A DNA stretch of 64,000 bases from an uncultured Tenacibaculum sp. (GTDB taxonomy: Bacteria > Bacteroidota > Bacteroidia > Flavobacteriales > Flavobacteriaceae), in the NCBI RefSeq assembly GCF_947498805.1, contig NZ_CANMLT010000004.1, positions 1 to 64,000 of the forward strand. The letters run 5' to 3'. Below are positions 9,558-18,089 of this stretch, in pieces. Under the pieces are notes generated by a model, which searched no databases, was not told where the DNA came from, and saw only the letters and a list, made by a program, of their open reading frames with translations. The translations under genes were made by a program, and so were the position numbers. How positions within the stretch are numbered: position 1 is the stretch's first letter; every line of letters starts with the position of its first letter.

Positions 9558-10715
9558 ATGTCAAATTTTAAAAAATCAACTTCTGCGACAATCTTTATTG
9601 ACTATATACCTGCAGAACTGCGTCAAAATCAAGATTGGATTATTGTTTATTATGCTAAGATTCCAGCTAGAAACAAATTAAAACGTTTCAGAAACCGCGT
9701 TCCTAAAATCTCAAGTAAAAAGGAGCGGTTAAAATTTGCTAGAAAAATGGTGGTTTCTATTAATAATAAACTTGAAAATGGGTGGTCTCCTTTTTATGAA
9801 GAAAAAAACTTAAACTACAAATCTTATGATCAGGTTAAAGATACCTTTCTTAAGGTTCAAGAAAAGGAAGTAAAGGATGGAATAAAAAGAAGTGTTAGTT
9901 ATAGATCATACTTATCTTACTTAAAGAAATTGGATGAATTTCAAGTTACAAAAAGTAGACAAGTTAAATTCTTGATTGAAATTGATAATTCATTTATCCA
10001 TGATTTTTTCGATTACCTATATATTGAGAAGGGGTATAGTCCTAGAACCTATAATAATTACCTTCAATTTCTTAGTTCATTTTTCATTTGGGCCAAAAGT
10101 AAAGGGTATATAAAACAGAATCCTGTTGAATCCATAAAACCTAAGCCAGAGAAAAAGAAAAAGAGAGAAATCTTAACAAATGATGTTAAGAGCAAGTTGA
10201 AGAAATTACGAGTGAATAATTTTAATTACTATGTATTATGTATGTGCACTTATTATTGTTTTATTCGCAGAACCGAATTAACAAAGCTAAAAGTTGGTGA
10301 TGTTGATTTAAGTAACTCTTCAATTACAATAATTGGTGAGAATTCTAAAAACAAGAAAACGGATATTGTTACGATTCCAAATTCACTTAAACCTTTATTG
10401 AGAAGACATCTATTGAAAGGAAAAAATGATGATTTTTTATTTTCTAAAAACAAATTTCTGCCAGGGAAAACCCAACTTGCACCAAAGAAAATATCTGATG
10501 AATGGAATAAGTTTAGGAAAGTGTACAATATTGAAAATAAATATCAATGGTATTCGCTTAAAGATACTGGTATTACAGATTTGTTAAATAGTGGAATACC
10601 TTCTTTAAAAGTTAGAAATCAGGCTAGGCACCATGATTTGAAAATGACTGAGACTTACACTCAAAGAAATATTTCTTCAGATAATACCGTGAAAAATGCT
10701 GATTTCAACTTTTAA
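9558..10715 (+). CDS. Tyrosine-type site-specific integrase
   Basis: A 385-residue phage-type integrase, directly downstream of its tRNA target. It has an N-terminal arm-binding region, a core-binding SAM-like domain (about residues 95-180) and a C-terminal catalytic domain. Visible catalytic residues are Arg I in FIRRTELTKLKVGDVD, a lysine in the following beta hairpin, the His in QARHHDLKMT and the nucleophile Tyr in ETYTQRN. The second arginine box reads WYSLKDTGITD, with Lys where Arg is usual, a variant I believe occurs in flavobacterial integrases. It catalyses integration and excision of the 33 kb element. Confidence 0.93.
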   Translation: MSNFKKSTSATIFIDYIPAELRQNQDWIIVYYAKIPARNKLKRFRNRVPKISSKKERLKFARKMVVSINNKLENGWSPFYEEKNLNYKSYDQVKDTFLKVQEKEVKDGIKRSVSYRSYLSYLKKLDEFQVTKSRQVKFLIEIDNSFIHDFFDYLYIEKGYSPRTYNNYLQFLSSFFIWAKSKGYIKQNPVESIKPKPEKKKKREILTNDVKSKLKKLRVNNFNYYVLCMCTYYCFIRRTELTKLKVGDVDLSNSSITIIGENSKNKKTDIVTIPNSLKPLLRRHLLKGKNDDFLFSKNKFLPGKTQLAPKKISDEWNKFRKVYNIENKYQWYSLKDTGITDLLNSGIPSLKVRNQARHHDLKMTETYTQRNISSDNTVKNADFNF

Positions 10716-10920
10716 AATTTTGTTTTTATTTTTTTAGTTCTCACTATACTCAGTGTTAATTGTTGTTTTTAATTAATTGTTAATTAGGTGTTTATGTTGA
10801 AATTAAACGTGAGAACAGTATTAATAAAAAATGTGCTAGATAGTTTATTGGGGAGAGGGGTTCGTACTCTATAAGCAAAAACACCATCCTTTTTTGATTT
10901 AAGCACTTGTTAGCTATGTT

Positions 10921-11532
10921 TTATACACCATGTTGTGAGCTTTGCTTTTTTCGATTAGCTCTTTTTTCTATTTCATCGTTAACAATATTTACCATATAAT
11001 TCATTGGTAACATTTGCATCATTAAAACTTCATTATAATCTAATTTGTCAGTATCTAAATGAGCTAAGTCAGGATTAATCTGCACCTCATATTCTATAAA
11101 CCACCATTTTTGTATCTTAAAATATAAGTCTCTAATTTCAGAAATAAACTCCGTTTTTGTATTCGAATCACTATCGGAAATCATTTTAGTTAATTCGTGT
11201 GCTAATTCATTTCGGTGTTTTTTAAATAGTTTAATTCGTACTAATTCAGATTCTGAAATCACATTATTTTTGACAAGCCATTTAGTAGATGCGATTACGA
11301 TGTCTTTTTTATAAAGTCCTCGAACCTCGGTTTTATATCGTTCACCAATTATAAATCCATTTTCATCAAATCCGTCAGTATAGAATTCTTCTATTTTTCG
11401 AATTATTGTATCAATTAACAAATCGTAAGCAGTCAAGTATAGTGATGCGGTCATAAGTTGAAATTTAACCTCGTTTTCGTCGAGGAATTTCATCCAATCT
11501 TTAAAATGTTTTCTTGACTCATTTTCTTGCAT
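10921..11532 (-). CDS. HEPN-like protein in a cassette-like unit
   Basis: A 203-residue mostly helical protein. The motif KKHRNELAHEL near residues 134-144 fits the HEPN R-x4-6-H signature, which in active members is an RNase site and is common in toxins and phage-defence proteins. No signal peptide or membrane span is seen. The gene is tightly enclosed by the inverted motifs GTTGTGAGC (start side) and GCTCACAAC (stop side), which are ends of attC-like palindromes, so it probably moved as a cassette. A role in phage defence is an inference from family and context. Confidence 0.6.
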   Translation of the reverse strand: MQENESRKHFKDWMKFLDENEVKFQLMTASLYLTAYDLLIDTIIRKIEEFYTDGFDENGFIIGERYKTEVRGLYKKDIVIASTKWLVKNNVISESELVRIKLFKKHRNELAHELTKMISDSDSNTKTEFISEIRDLYFKIQKWWFIEYEVQINPDLAHLDTDKLDYNEVLMMQMLPMNYMVNIVNDEIEKRANRKKQSSQHGV

Positions 11533-11533
11533 T

Positions 11534-11669
11534 GCTCACAACGTGCTTGTATATGAAAAGTAGCGGATTTTATGCACTAACTTTTCGGAATACAACTGAC
11601 CTCAAATTTATCAATTTTCTTTTGTTTAAGCAGTTAAACAGCTATTTTTTATATACGTTATTAGCAAAA
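11534..11669 (-). other. attC-like palindromic cassette site 1
   Basis: A 136-bp spacer with imperfect inverted arms: GCTCACAACGTGCTTGTATATGAAAAG at one end and the complement of CTTTTGCTAATAACGTATATAAAA at the other. Its terminal motifs differ but each matches the inverse of the motif on the far side of the adjoining gene unit. This is the arrangement of integron attC sites (R'' and R' shared around a cassette), although the core is not the classical GTTRRRY. Confidence 0.45.
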
Positions 11670-11678
11670 GTTATTGTG

Positions 11679-12662
11679 TTAATATAGCTCGGTGTTTATA
11701 ACTGGAATATCATTTATAGGTACATTAACATTAATCAAGTTCCTATGTAATTCATTTTGTATCGTATTTAATTTCCGTATTAATCCATTCATTTTTGAAT
11801 TAATTTTTACACTTTCGTTTAGTAAAGCTCGATGATTTTCTTCAAGTGAAGATATTTCATTTTTAAGATCATTACGAGTAGAGCTGCTATAATAAGATGT
11901 CATAGCTTTCAAAATAAGTTGAGCCATAAATTGATTTTTTTGAGCATTCATCGCTCGTTGTCTATATTCTTTGTAAAGAGCAACACTTTTAATAAATTCT
12001 TTTTCTTTCTGGATAAAATTATTTCTTAATGTATTGATTTTTTTATATAAATCTGTTTCTTCAATATCTGATTGATAATTTGAGATAACTGAATTCCAGA
12101 ATTTTGAAAACTCAATGTTTTTTGGTAGGCTATCCATATTAAGAGGTATTTCGATAGCTATTTTCTTTAATTTTTTTCTCGACAGAATCTTTGCATTTCT
12201 AATAGTAGAATTATAATAAACATCGTTTGATACTTGTGAAAATATCAATTCGCCAGTTTTCGTGTTATTTACTCTAACGAAATGACCTTCTATAGTATAT
12301 TTACTTAAAGTTGACCCAACTTTTAGGACTGAAGGGTTTAAAAAATAAGATGAAAGAGCATCGGTAACATCTGTACCAGCTCCAATAGGATAACAAAACT
12401 CGTTTTGATTATTACCTTTAACATCGATATGTCTTTCTACACCATAAAAATACGAAATTTCCTTAGGTATGGAGTGGTAAATTTTATTTAGATGCTTTTC
12501 ACAATCTGCCATAGAATCTGGTAATTTATATAACCAGTCACTAAAGAAAGATGTCGCCTTAGCTAAATCGCTTAAATTTGTTCGACCACGTTTTGGTTTC
12601 AAAATTAAAGTCGATTGATTTCCTCTAGGAACCACAGAAATATTAAAAGATCTCCTTCTCAT
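11679..12662 (-). CDS. Uncharacterised protein, second gene of a two-gene cassette
   Basis: A 327-residue protein with no recognised domain. The N-terminal half is mixed alpha/beta (SFNISVVPRGNQSTLILKPK at the start); the C-terminal half (about 200-310) is long helical, coiled-coil-like sequence with a hydrophobic segment NQFMAQLILKAMTSYYSS. Its start overlaps the stop of the 336-residue gene upstream by 4 bp, implying translational coupling and a joint function. Position in a cassette array inside a provirus suggests anti-phage or competition cargo, but this is inference. Confidence 0.55.
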   Translation of the reverse strand: MRRRSFNISVVPRGNQSTLILKPKRGRTNLSDLAKATSFFSDWLYKLPDSMADCEKHLNKIYHSIPKEISYFYGVERHIDVKGNNQNEFCYPIGAGTDVTDALSSYFLNPSVLKVGSTLSKYTIEGHFVRVNNTKTGELIFSQVSNDVYYNSTIRNAKILSRKKLKKIAIEIPLNMDSLPKNIEFSKFWNSVISNYQSDIEETDLYKKINTLRNNFIQKEKEFIKSVALYKEYRQRAMNAQKNQFMAQLILKAMTSYYSSSTRNDLKNEISSLEENHRALLNESVKINSKMNGLIRKLNTIQNELHRNLINVNVPINDIPVINTELY

Positions 12663-13669
12663 AGCTTTTGATAATTTTTGATGGTTTCTTTTAAAACATT
12701 TGAGGTGGAGTATTGGCAGGAATAATACAAAAATAACTGTTTGAAACTGTCATTTAATTTAGATTTAAATCTCTTTACATTATTGAATTTACAATGACTT
12801 GTTTTTCTTTGAATTGGTATTCCAGGTTTAACAATGTGAGTTTGACATTTATTCTTGTGATTTTTATAAACATTTAAATCAATTTTCTTGCTATTTAACT
12901 TAACAAATTGATAAAACCAATCTTCATTTGAAATATATCCTTCACTATAAAAAAAAGATATTAATTCTTTTTCTTCTACACTAGTTTCTTTTAATTCAAA
13001 AGTTGGGGTTCTAAGATATGCCTGTCCATTCCTGCCTACTCCTCGTTGTCTACCCGATCCAGCTCTGTAATAATTATATTTTAACTCAGCCCATTCTTCT
13101 GTCAATAATTCATTCACTTCATTTTCAAGGCGATTAATTATTTTTTCAATAGACGAACCACTTGTATATAAAACTTGTTTTAAATATTTTAAAAATGCAT
13201 CAAATTGGTTCTTAACTTTTATATTATTTGTATCAACTAGATGGCTTAAATTACTATAAAGAATAATTGATAGACAAATTTGAGAAATGATATATGGTTC
13301 GTGATTGCTTTTTAAAACATTGAATGAATTAGTAATATCCTGTAAGTGTTGATTTATTGAAAATTTATGGTCTTCAATAAATTTTTTGCGTCCATATTTA
13401 TAGTTTTCAATATAATCATTATAATTATTAAGATATATTCTAGATTGCTCATAAACGGCAATTAAATCATTAACCCTTCTTTTCGTTTCAACTCTATCAT
13501 CAACTGTCGTAATTTCATTAATTATTAAATCCATTTTTTCATTCAATATGTTTATTTTTGAATTAATTGAATTAAGCATTTGCACAACAGCATCCATAGG
13601 ATTGCCAGATGGTTTGTTAATCATATTAATTGAAAAACTTGCTATATTCAATATTGTTGATGATTCCAT
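12659..13669 (-). CDS. Uncharacterised coiled-coil protein, first gene of a two-gene cassette
   Basis: A 336-residue protein. Residues about 25-75 (MLNSINSKINILNEKMDLII) look coiled-coil, followed by helical sequence and a basic tail containing Cys and His residues (CQTHIVKPG, KTSHCKF) that could bind metal. The middle contains a Gly/Arg-rich segment, AGSGRQRGVGRNGQAY. No family is recognised. It is coupled by a 4-bp overlap with the next gene, and the pair is bracketed by inverted CGTTAGCAAAA/TTTTGCTAATAACG motifs. Confidence 0.55.
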   Translation of the reverse strand: MESSTILNIASFSINMINKPSGNPMDAVVQMLNSINSKINILNEKMDLIINEITTVDDRVETKRRVNDLIAVYEQSRIYLNNYNDYIENYKYGRKKFIEDHKFSINQHLQDITNSFNVLKSNHEPYIISQICLSIILYSNLSHLVDTNNIKVKNQFDAFLKYLKQVLYTSGSSIEKIINRLENEVNELLTEEWAELKYNYYRAGSGRQRGVGRNGQAYLRTPTFELKETSVEEKELISFFYSEGYISNEDWFYQFVKLNSKKIDLNVYKNHKNKCQTHIVKPGIPIQRKTSHCKFNNVKRFKSKLNDSFKQLFLYYSCQYSTSNVLKETIKNYQKL

Positions 13670-13678
13670 ATTGTTAAT

Positions 13679-13819
13679 TTTTGCTAACGGTCTTGTGTAT
13701 GGTTCGTTGCGTATTTCAGTAACTAATTTAGCAAATAAATCACAGATAGAAAGTCCGTGAGGACTTTCGTAAGTAAGCTATTACTAGCAATGAATTATAC
13801 ATGTTGTTACCTGCAGTTT
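13679..13819 (-). other. attC-like palindromic cassette site 2
   Basis: A 141-bp spacer whose ends form an imperfect inverted repeat: GCTAACGGTCTTGTGTATGG at 13683 and, on the other side, the complement of GGTAACAACATGTATAATTC. In the centre is a perfect hairpin GAAAGTCC-GTGA-GGACTTTC (13749-13768). The layout (long imperfect arms, central stem, gene-specific terminal motifs) is that of a folded attC recombination site. Confidence 0.5.
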
Positions 13820-14574
13820 TATTCTGTTTTTAGATTCTTTAAATTTATATTTATGCTGTCTAAAATTGAATTTGTTTTATGAATGTCTTGTTCAATATTT
13901 TTTTGTAATTCTATAGTTTTTTGATTTTCAATTACTTTGTTGTCATTTTGAGAAAGTGTAACCAAGTAAATAATAAAACCACTCAACCCTACCGTTAAAA
14001 CAAATTTAGATATATCATAAAAGTATGATTTAATTCTACTTTGCTGTACTTTATTTTTAATAACTAATTGTTTGACAAGCTTTAAATAACCAACTCTTAA
14101 CTTATCTATTGAATTAGGACTACCGTCTAAACTAGTACATTCCATATAGGAAATAAATGCTTTCCAATGATTTGATAAAACTGATTTTCTCAAAAGTTCA
14201 GTTGGATTCAATCTTTTATGTAAAAGTATAAAGTCTTCTTTTTGTGATTGATTTTCGGGATTTGAAGGATATAGAAAAACAGTAACAAAACCATCGTCAT
14301 TTCTTTTGTATAGCAAAGTAGTTCCATATTCAGTGAGTGTTTTCCATTTGTTCCCACGAGTCATAGTTTCATATGCTCGGTCTCCAAAAAATACATCCAC
14401 CGAGCGTTCATTCAGTCTATTAGACCTATCTCCTCTAAATTTATGTAAAGAATATGCTTTGTGAAATTTTTCAGCTCTTTCATCTTTTTCATGAAAATCA
14501 TTAAAAGTATCTAAGAATATTTCATCTCTAAACTTTTTAAATAATTCAATTCTTTCAATTCTGTTAGTGTTCAA
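13819..14574 (-). CDS. Uncharacterised protein with C-terminal membrane anchor
   Basis: A 251-residue protein starting at a TTG. It has a cytoplasmic N-terminal domain of about 180 residues, one transmembrane helix near 187-208 (FVLTVGLSGFIIYLVTL), and a short helical tail. No known domain is recognised. Bracketing motifs GTTACCTACAATTT (start side) and AAACTGCAGGTAAC (stop side) mark it as a third cassette-like unit. A soluble domain joined to a membrane helix fits several defence effectors, but function is not established. Confidence 0.5.
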   Translation of the reverse strand: MNTNRIERIELFKKFRDEIFLDTFNDFHEKDERAEKFHKAYSLHKFRGDRSNRLNERSVDVFFGDRAYETMTRGNKWKTLTEYGTTLLYKRNDDGFVTVFLYPSNPENQSQKEDFILLHKRLNPTELLRKSVLSNHWKAFISYMECTSLDGSPNSIDKLRVGYLKLVKQLVIKNKVQQSRIKSYFYDISKFVLTVGLSGFIIYLVTLSQNDNKVIENQKTIELQKNIEQDIHKTNSILDSININLKNLKTE

Positions 14575-14764
14575 TTTTGAGTGAGTTTAAATTGTAGGTA
14601 ACTAATTATATCAAAATAAATTTGTCGTTTATCAGGTTAATAACTCCGGATAATAAAACAATTTGTATTTCTTCATCAAAAACTATAGTCTGAGCTGCAA
14701 CTTGTAAATTTCGGAACTAATATTTATATGGGAGTCCGTAAAATAAGTAATAAAAAACTATGGT

Positions 14765-15583
14765 TTAAAGGATTAAGTAATTTAACCCTAATAAGCCAAT
14801 TGCACCATCAATAAATAAAGAATAATAATATTCCTGACGTTTTTCGGCGGAAAATAGGATGAATAATACCTGTACTAGTATGGCAGTAACAAATAGATAT
14901 GTAAATAAATTGGGAGAAAAAAGAACCCCTAAGCCTATAGAACTTAAAATTAAAAGTATTATTGAAATAATCTTTGAACATTTTACACCTACAACTTGCG
15001 GAATTGTTCTTTGAGATAATAAGTCATACTTTAAATCGCGAATATCAAAAGGAATGGCAATTGCAATAAAGTATAAATAATGACTTGGTATAAAATAAAT
15101 TAATACTCTCCAAGTATAGATATGCTCATTTAATAGTGGGAATGCAACTATTATTGCGGTCCATGTTAATGCAATTGAGTGAATTTTAACATATGGCAAT
15201 TCTCGGAGGCTTTTATTTTTTATTTTAATTACATAAAAGCATGATATTAAAATAGATATACTAATCAAAATGATAATTGTTGGAGTCAATTTAGTTATCA
15301 ATGAAACAAAAAGGAGAATAGCTAATATACTGCTTATACATGAAATTATAGTTACTAGCTTTTTATGTTTAGATACCCAATTTAGCCAAGGTGTTTTTTT
15401 ATTAATATTAGACTTAACTAAACGTTGAATATTATATACACTCAATGTTGAAAAGAAACCAAAAAAACCATAAAGTATATAATTGTCTATGCTAAAATAA
15501 TTAGTTATTCCCATAATTAATAAACCAGCAGAAGTTGAGATAACAATGTTTAAATAAATAAAGTACTCTAAAAGTCTTATCAT
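14765..15583 (-). CDS. UbiA prenyltransferase-like membrane protein
   Basis: A 272-residue protein with eight or nine hydrophobic spans. The loop near residues 180-190, PFDIRDLKYD, matches the second Asp-rich motif of UbiA enzymes (DxRDxxxD), which bind prenyl diphosphate through Mg2+. The first Asp-rich motif is not intact: the equivalent region reads YNIQRLVKSN. It may therefore be inactive or use another substrate. It is the last gene of a minus-strand set headed by a MarR regulator. Confidence 0.6.
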   Translation of the reverse strand: MIRLLEYFIYLNIVISTSAGLLIMGITNYFSIDNYILYGFFGFFSTLSVYNIQRLVKSNINKKTPWLNWVSKHKKLVTIISCISSILAILLFVSLITKLTPTIIILISISILISCFYVIKIKNKSLRELPYVKIHSIALTWTAIIVAFPLLNEHIYTWRVLIYFIPSHYLYFIAIAIPFDIRDLKYDLLSQRTIPQVVGVKCSKIISIILLILSSIGLGVLFSPNLFTYLFVTAILVQVLFILFSAEKRQEYYYSLFIDGAIGLLGLNYLIL

Positions 15584-15648
15584 AAGTGTCTTAAATGAGT
15601 ATGTTTAGCACTTTTATTTGTGATGATGCCAACTTACTAGTTTATTTT

Positions 15649-16119
15649 TTAATTGTAAGAAAGGTATTTAACTAATCCAATTCCTCCTAAAAAGGAAGAA
15701 AATAAAGCTAGTAATATTCTTATAAGATGAAGGTTGCCCCATGTGTTTAAAGTACTTTTTATATTGCCTATTTCAATAGATTTTTCACCAAATGAAGTAT
15801 TAACATCAACAAAATAAATTAAGGTTATAATCATAATCAAAACACATAAAAGAAAGGATAAAAGCCAATAAATATTAATCCGAGAAAACTTTCTTACTAA
15901 AACAAAAGATAATAATGGCAAGCAAATACTTAACATTAATAAAGGGCCTGTAGAATCTATGATTCCGGAAGAATAATTAGAATACCAAATTAAAAAACCT
16001 GAGGGCTTTGTTTGTTTCCAAAAAGAAAGAACTGCAGTATATAACATTATCATTGCTCCAGAAAACATCCCAGTAACTATAATTGATAGAATTTGAATAA
16101 TAGTGGTCAGACTTTTCAT
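15649..16119 (-). CDS. Four-span membrane protein, DUF1772/anthrone oxygenase-like
   Basis: A 156-residue protein with four transmembrane helices (about 7-30, 55-75, 80-105, 132-152). The pattern STLNTWGNLHLIR near the last helix resembles the conserved N-x-W-x-x-x-H-x-x-R of DUF1772 (anthrone oxygenase-like) proteins. Its substrate is unknown. It sits between the UbiA-like gene and an ABM-domain lipoprotein in the same orientation, suggesting joint action on a lipophilic quinone-like compound; that link is inference. Confidence 0.55.
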   Translation of the reverse strand: MKSLTTIIQILSIIVTGMFSGAMIMLYTAVLSFWKQTKPSGFLIWYSNYSSGIIDSTGPLLMLSICLPLLSFVLVRKFSRINIYWLLSFLLCVLIMIITLIYFVDVNTSFGEKSIEIGNIKSTLNTWGNLHLIRILLALFSSFLGGIGLVKYLSYN

Positions 16120-16145
16120 GTGGTTCGAAAATTTAACAAATAAAA

Positions 16146-16234
16146 TGAGTTTGTATTTGGTAGAGATTTTAGTTTTGTTAAGGGGCTATTTAAGGGGAGT
16201 TAATAACTAAAAACAATTACCAAATACAAACTCA
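16146..16234. repeat. Long nested inverted repeat between operon genes
   Basis: A perfect 17-bp inverted repeat (TGAGTTTGTATTTGGTA at 16146-16162, complement at 16218-16234) encloses an inner 8-bp inverted repeat (TTTTAGTT at 16167-16174, complement at 16205-16212) and two AAGGGG blocks. It fills the gap between the ABM lipoprotein and DUF1772-like genes. It may be a transcript-processing hairpin or a small non-autonomous insertion. Confidence 0.7.
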
Positions 16235-16251
16235 CTACAATTTTTTGTCTT

Positions 16252-16683
16252 CTACTCGCTAATAACGTTGTAAAGTGATGGATTTGCTTTAAGTCCTTCA
16301 GTAGGAGGTACTCCTAGCTCTTTTGACATTTTCTTACTAGCATCCATGAATGCTTTTGGACTTTCCCAAACAGCAACATTAATTAATTCAAATTTAGCAT
16401 CTTCCTTTATTGATTTGTGTAATTTTGTTGAGATATAACCTGGTTCTTTTTTGAGAAAATCTCTACATGCTTCCCAGTATTTGACAGACTCTTCTAATTT
16501 ACCTTTTGGAACTTCAAAAGGATTAATAAGAATAATATGCTCTGAATTATTTGTCTTCATTTTAGTTTTATTTTTAGATTCTTCTTGCTTATTGCATGAG
16601 GCTATACATATTATTGAAAATGCAATAAAAAATATTTTTAAGGCTGTTGTGATGGTATTCTTTTTTTGTTTAATTATGTTCAT
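16252..16683 (-). CDS. ABM-domain lipoprotein
   Basis: A 143-residue protein with a basic N-terminus, a hydrophobic segment and the lipobox IICIASC at about residues 24-30, so it is predicted to be lipidated and held at the periplasmic membrane face. The mature part (about 50-143) has the dimeric alpha/beta-barrel pattern of antibiotic biosynthesis monooxygenase (ABM) proteins: HIILINPFEVPKGKLEE, VKYWEACRDFL, ELINVAVWESPKAF. Such domains in small secreted proteins may remove or oxidise quinones or may only bind them. Confidence 0.7.
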   Translation of the reverse strand: MNIIKQKKNTITTALKIFFIAFSIICIASCNKQEESKNKTKMKTNNSEHIILINPFEVPKGKLEESVKYWEACRDFLKKEPGYISTKLHKSIKEDAKFELINVAVWESPKAFMDASKKMSKELGVPPTEGLKANPSLYNVISE

Positions 16684-16693
16684 AATTTAATGT

Positions 16694-17230
16694 TTAAGAA
16701 ATTCGTTTTAAAGTATTTTCTTTTGTTAAAAAATAGTGTTTTATTACACCTAAAACATGCAACATCAATAAGAAAATCATAATAACTGCAAGTACACTGT
16801 GAGCTTTAAGAGCTGTTATGTTATCCTTTTTTAGTATTAAAGTAGGGGCTTCTGATTTTATTGCATTAATGTATCCTCCGTAAAACATTGTGAGAATACC
16901 AGCAATGGATATACCAATTAATAAAAAGTAAAAGGAGTTATGGATCCAAATAGCTAATTTGTCATTAAACTTTGATCCAGTTATTAAATCTTTTGGTCTT
17001 GATGTTGTAAAAAAAAGATAACTTCTAAAAAGTGTTAGAAAAAAAACAATGCCTCCTAGTATAATATGGACTATTATTAAATTCATTTTATCTTTAGTAG
17101 GTATAGTTTCCATATATTTTCCTAAAGGGAATAAAATTAATATTAGAACTGCTGTAAACCAGTGGATTATTATGTTTTCTTTACTGTATTTTTCAGTTAA
17201 GTTGTTGATTTTTTTCATATTAAAACTCAT
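16694..17230 (-). CDS. Cytochrome b561 family membrane protein
   Basis: A 178-residue four-helix inner-membrane protein. Histidines placed to ligate two hemes are seen in IIIHWFTAVL, IIVHIILGG, KAHSVLAVI and LMLHVLGVIKH. Bacterial b561 proteins move electrons between quinols and periplasmic acceptors or superoxide. It is directly downstream of marR and carries its own -7 element with a palindrome at the transcription start. An internal start four residues in (MKKINN) is also possible. Confidence 0.8.
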   Translation of the reverse strand: MSFNMKKINNLTEKYSKENIIIHWFTAVLILILFPLGKYMETIPTKDKMNLIIVHIILGGIVFFLTLFRSYLFFTTSRPKDLITGSKFNDKLAIWIHNSFYFLLIGISIAGILTMFYGGYINAIKSEAPTLILKKDNITALKAHSVLAVIMIFLLMLHVLGVIKHYFLTKENTLKRIS

Positions 17231-17236
17231 TGTTAA

Positions 17237-17261
17237 GACAATAGTTGTCGTGACAAATATA
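17237..17261 (-). promoter_or_regulatory. Cytochrome b561 promoter with operator-like palindrome
   Basis: On the minus strand a perfect -7 element TATATTTG (17261-17254) is followed by the palindrome GACAACTATTGTC (17249-17237), which would cover the start site. The 13-bp string TATATTTGTCACG is shared with the marR promoter (17744-17732), suggesting common control, probably repression by the MarR protein. Confidence 0.6.
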
Positions 17262-17272
17262 TATAAAAAAAA

Positions 17273-17707
17273 TTATTTTGATAAATTTTCCAGTATTTTT
17301 TTAGTTGTAGTATTAAATATGACAATGTCTTTATCACTTAATCCTTTAGTTGCTTTTTTTAATATCTCAATAGCTAGAGGTTCCACTAAATCGCGAACTT
17401 CTTTCCCCTTTTTTGTGATTGAAATTTTCCAACTTCTACGGTCATTTGAGTCAGCTTGCCTTATTGCTAAACCCTTTTTTTCCAGCTTATCTACAATTCT
17501 GGTTATGTTTGCATTGTCTTTAAATGTGAGTTTTGCAACTTCCTTTTGCGTTAACCCAGATTTTTCGTTTAACCTATTCAAAATAGCCCACTGTTCTGGA
17601 GTAACATCAATGTTGTTGTTTTTAATTATTGCAGTGAATTCTCTTTTTAACAAGAGAGCAGTCATATTAATTAAATAACCAGCAGAGCGGTCTAAGAATG
17701 ATTCCAT
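17273..17707 (-). CDS. MarR family transcriptional regulator
   Basis: A 144-residue winged-helix repressor. The DNA-recognition region reads VTPEQWAILNRLNEKSGLTQKEVAKLTFKDNANITRIVDKLEKKGLA, followed by the wing SNDRRSWKISITKKG, both typical of MarR. Such proteins release DNA when they bind phenolic compounds, antibiotics or oxidants. It heads the minus-strand set b561, ABM lipoprotein, DUF1772-like, UbiA-like and shares promoter sequence with b561, so it probably represses itself and the set. Confidence 0.88.
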   Translation of the reverse strand: MESFLDRSAGYLINMTALLLKREFTAIIKNNNIDVTPEQWAILNRLNEKSGLTQKEVAKLTFKDNANITRIVDKLEKKGLAIRQADSNDRRSWKISITKKGKEVRDLVEPLAIEILKKATKGLSDKDIVIFNTTTKKILENLSK

Positions 17708-18089
17708 TTTTATTGTTGTGTAATTAGATAACGTGACAAATATAAGAGTAATCTTTATAAATGATAAAAAAGTTTGATTCTTATCTTGAAGAATATATAG
17801 CTAAGACAATAGAATAAACTAAAGTTTATCCAAAAAGTTTGTTTATCGTATTACTTTCTTCTTTTTGATAAAAACCTATAGTTATGTAAACATATAATAA
17901 CTAGAACTATTCTAAGTAAAATAGAGGACCAATATCTGAGAAACTGAAATTTTAAGATCTAACCTGTTGAAGATGTATTTTATCAGTTTTAACTTTGGAA
18001 GTAAAATCCGTAATTAATTTTACGGATATCCACAATTCTATTAATCAAAAAATTATTTTCTTTGGAGATTAATTTTAATTCATTTTTTT
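17708..18089. other. Intergenic region between divergent units
   Basis: This 382-bp gap holds the marR -7 element on the minus strand (TATATTTG, 17744-17737). It also holds a perfect inverted repeat ATCCGTAA-TTAATT-TTACGGAT at 18006-18027, of unknown function, upstream of the plus-strand genes. A related but not identical stem (CCGTA...TACGG) appears at 19925. Nothing else is seen. Confidence 0.6.

Noticed and set aside
17049..17678. 209-codon plus-strand ORF across cytochrome b561 and marR
   Set aside because: It spans two well-supported minus-strand genes and their promoter.
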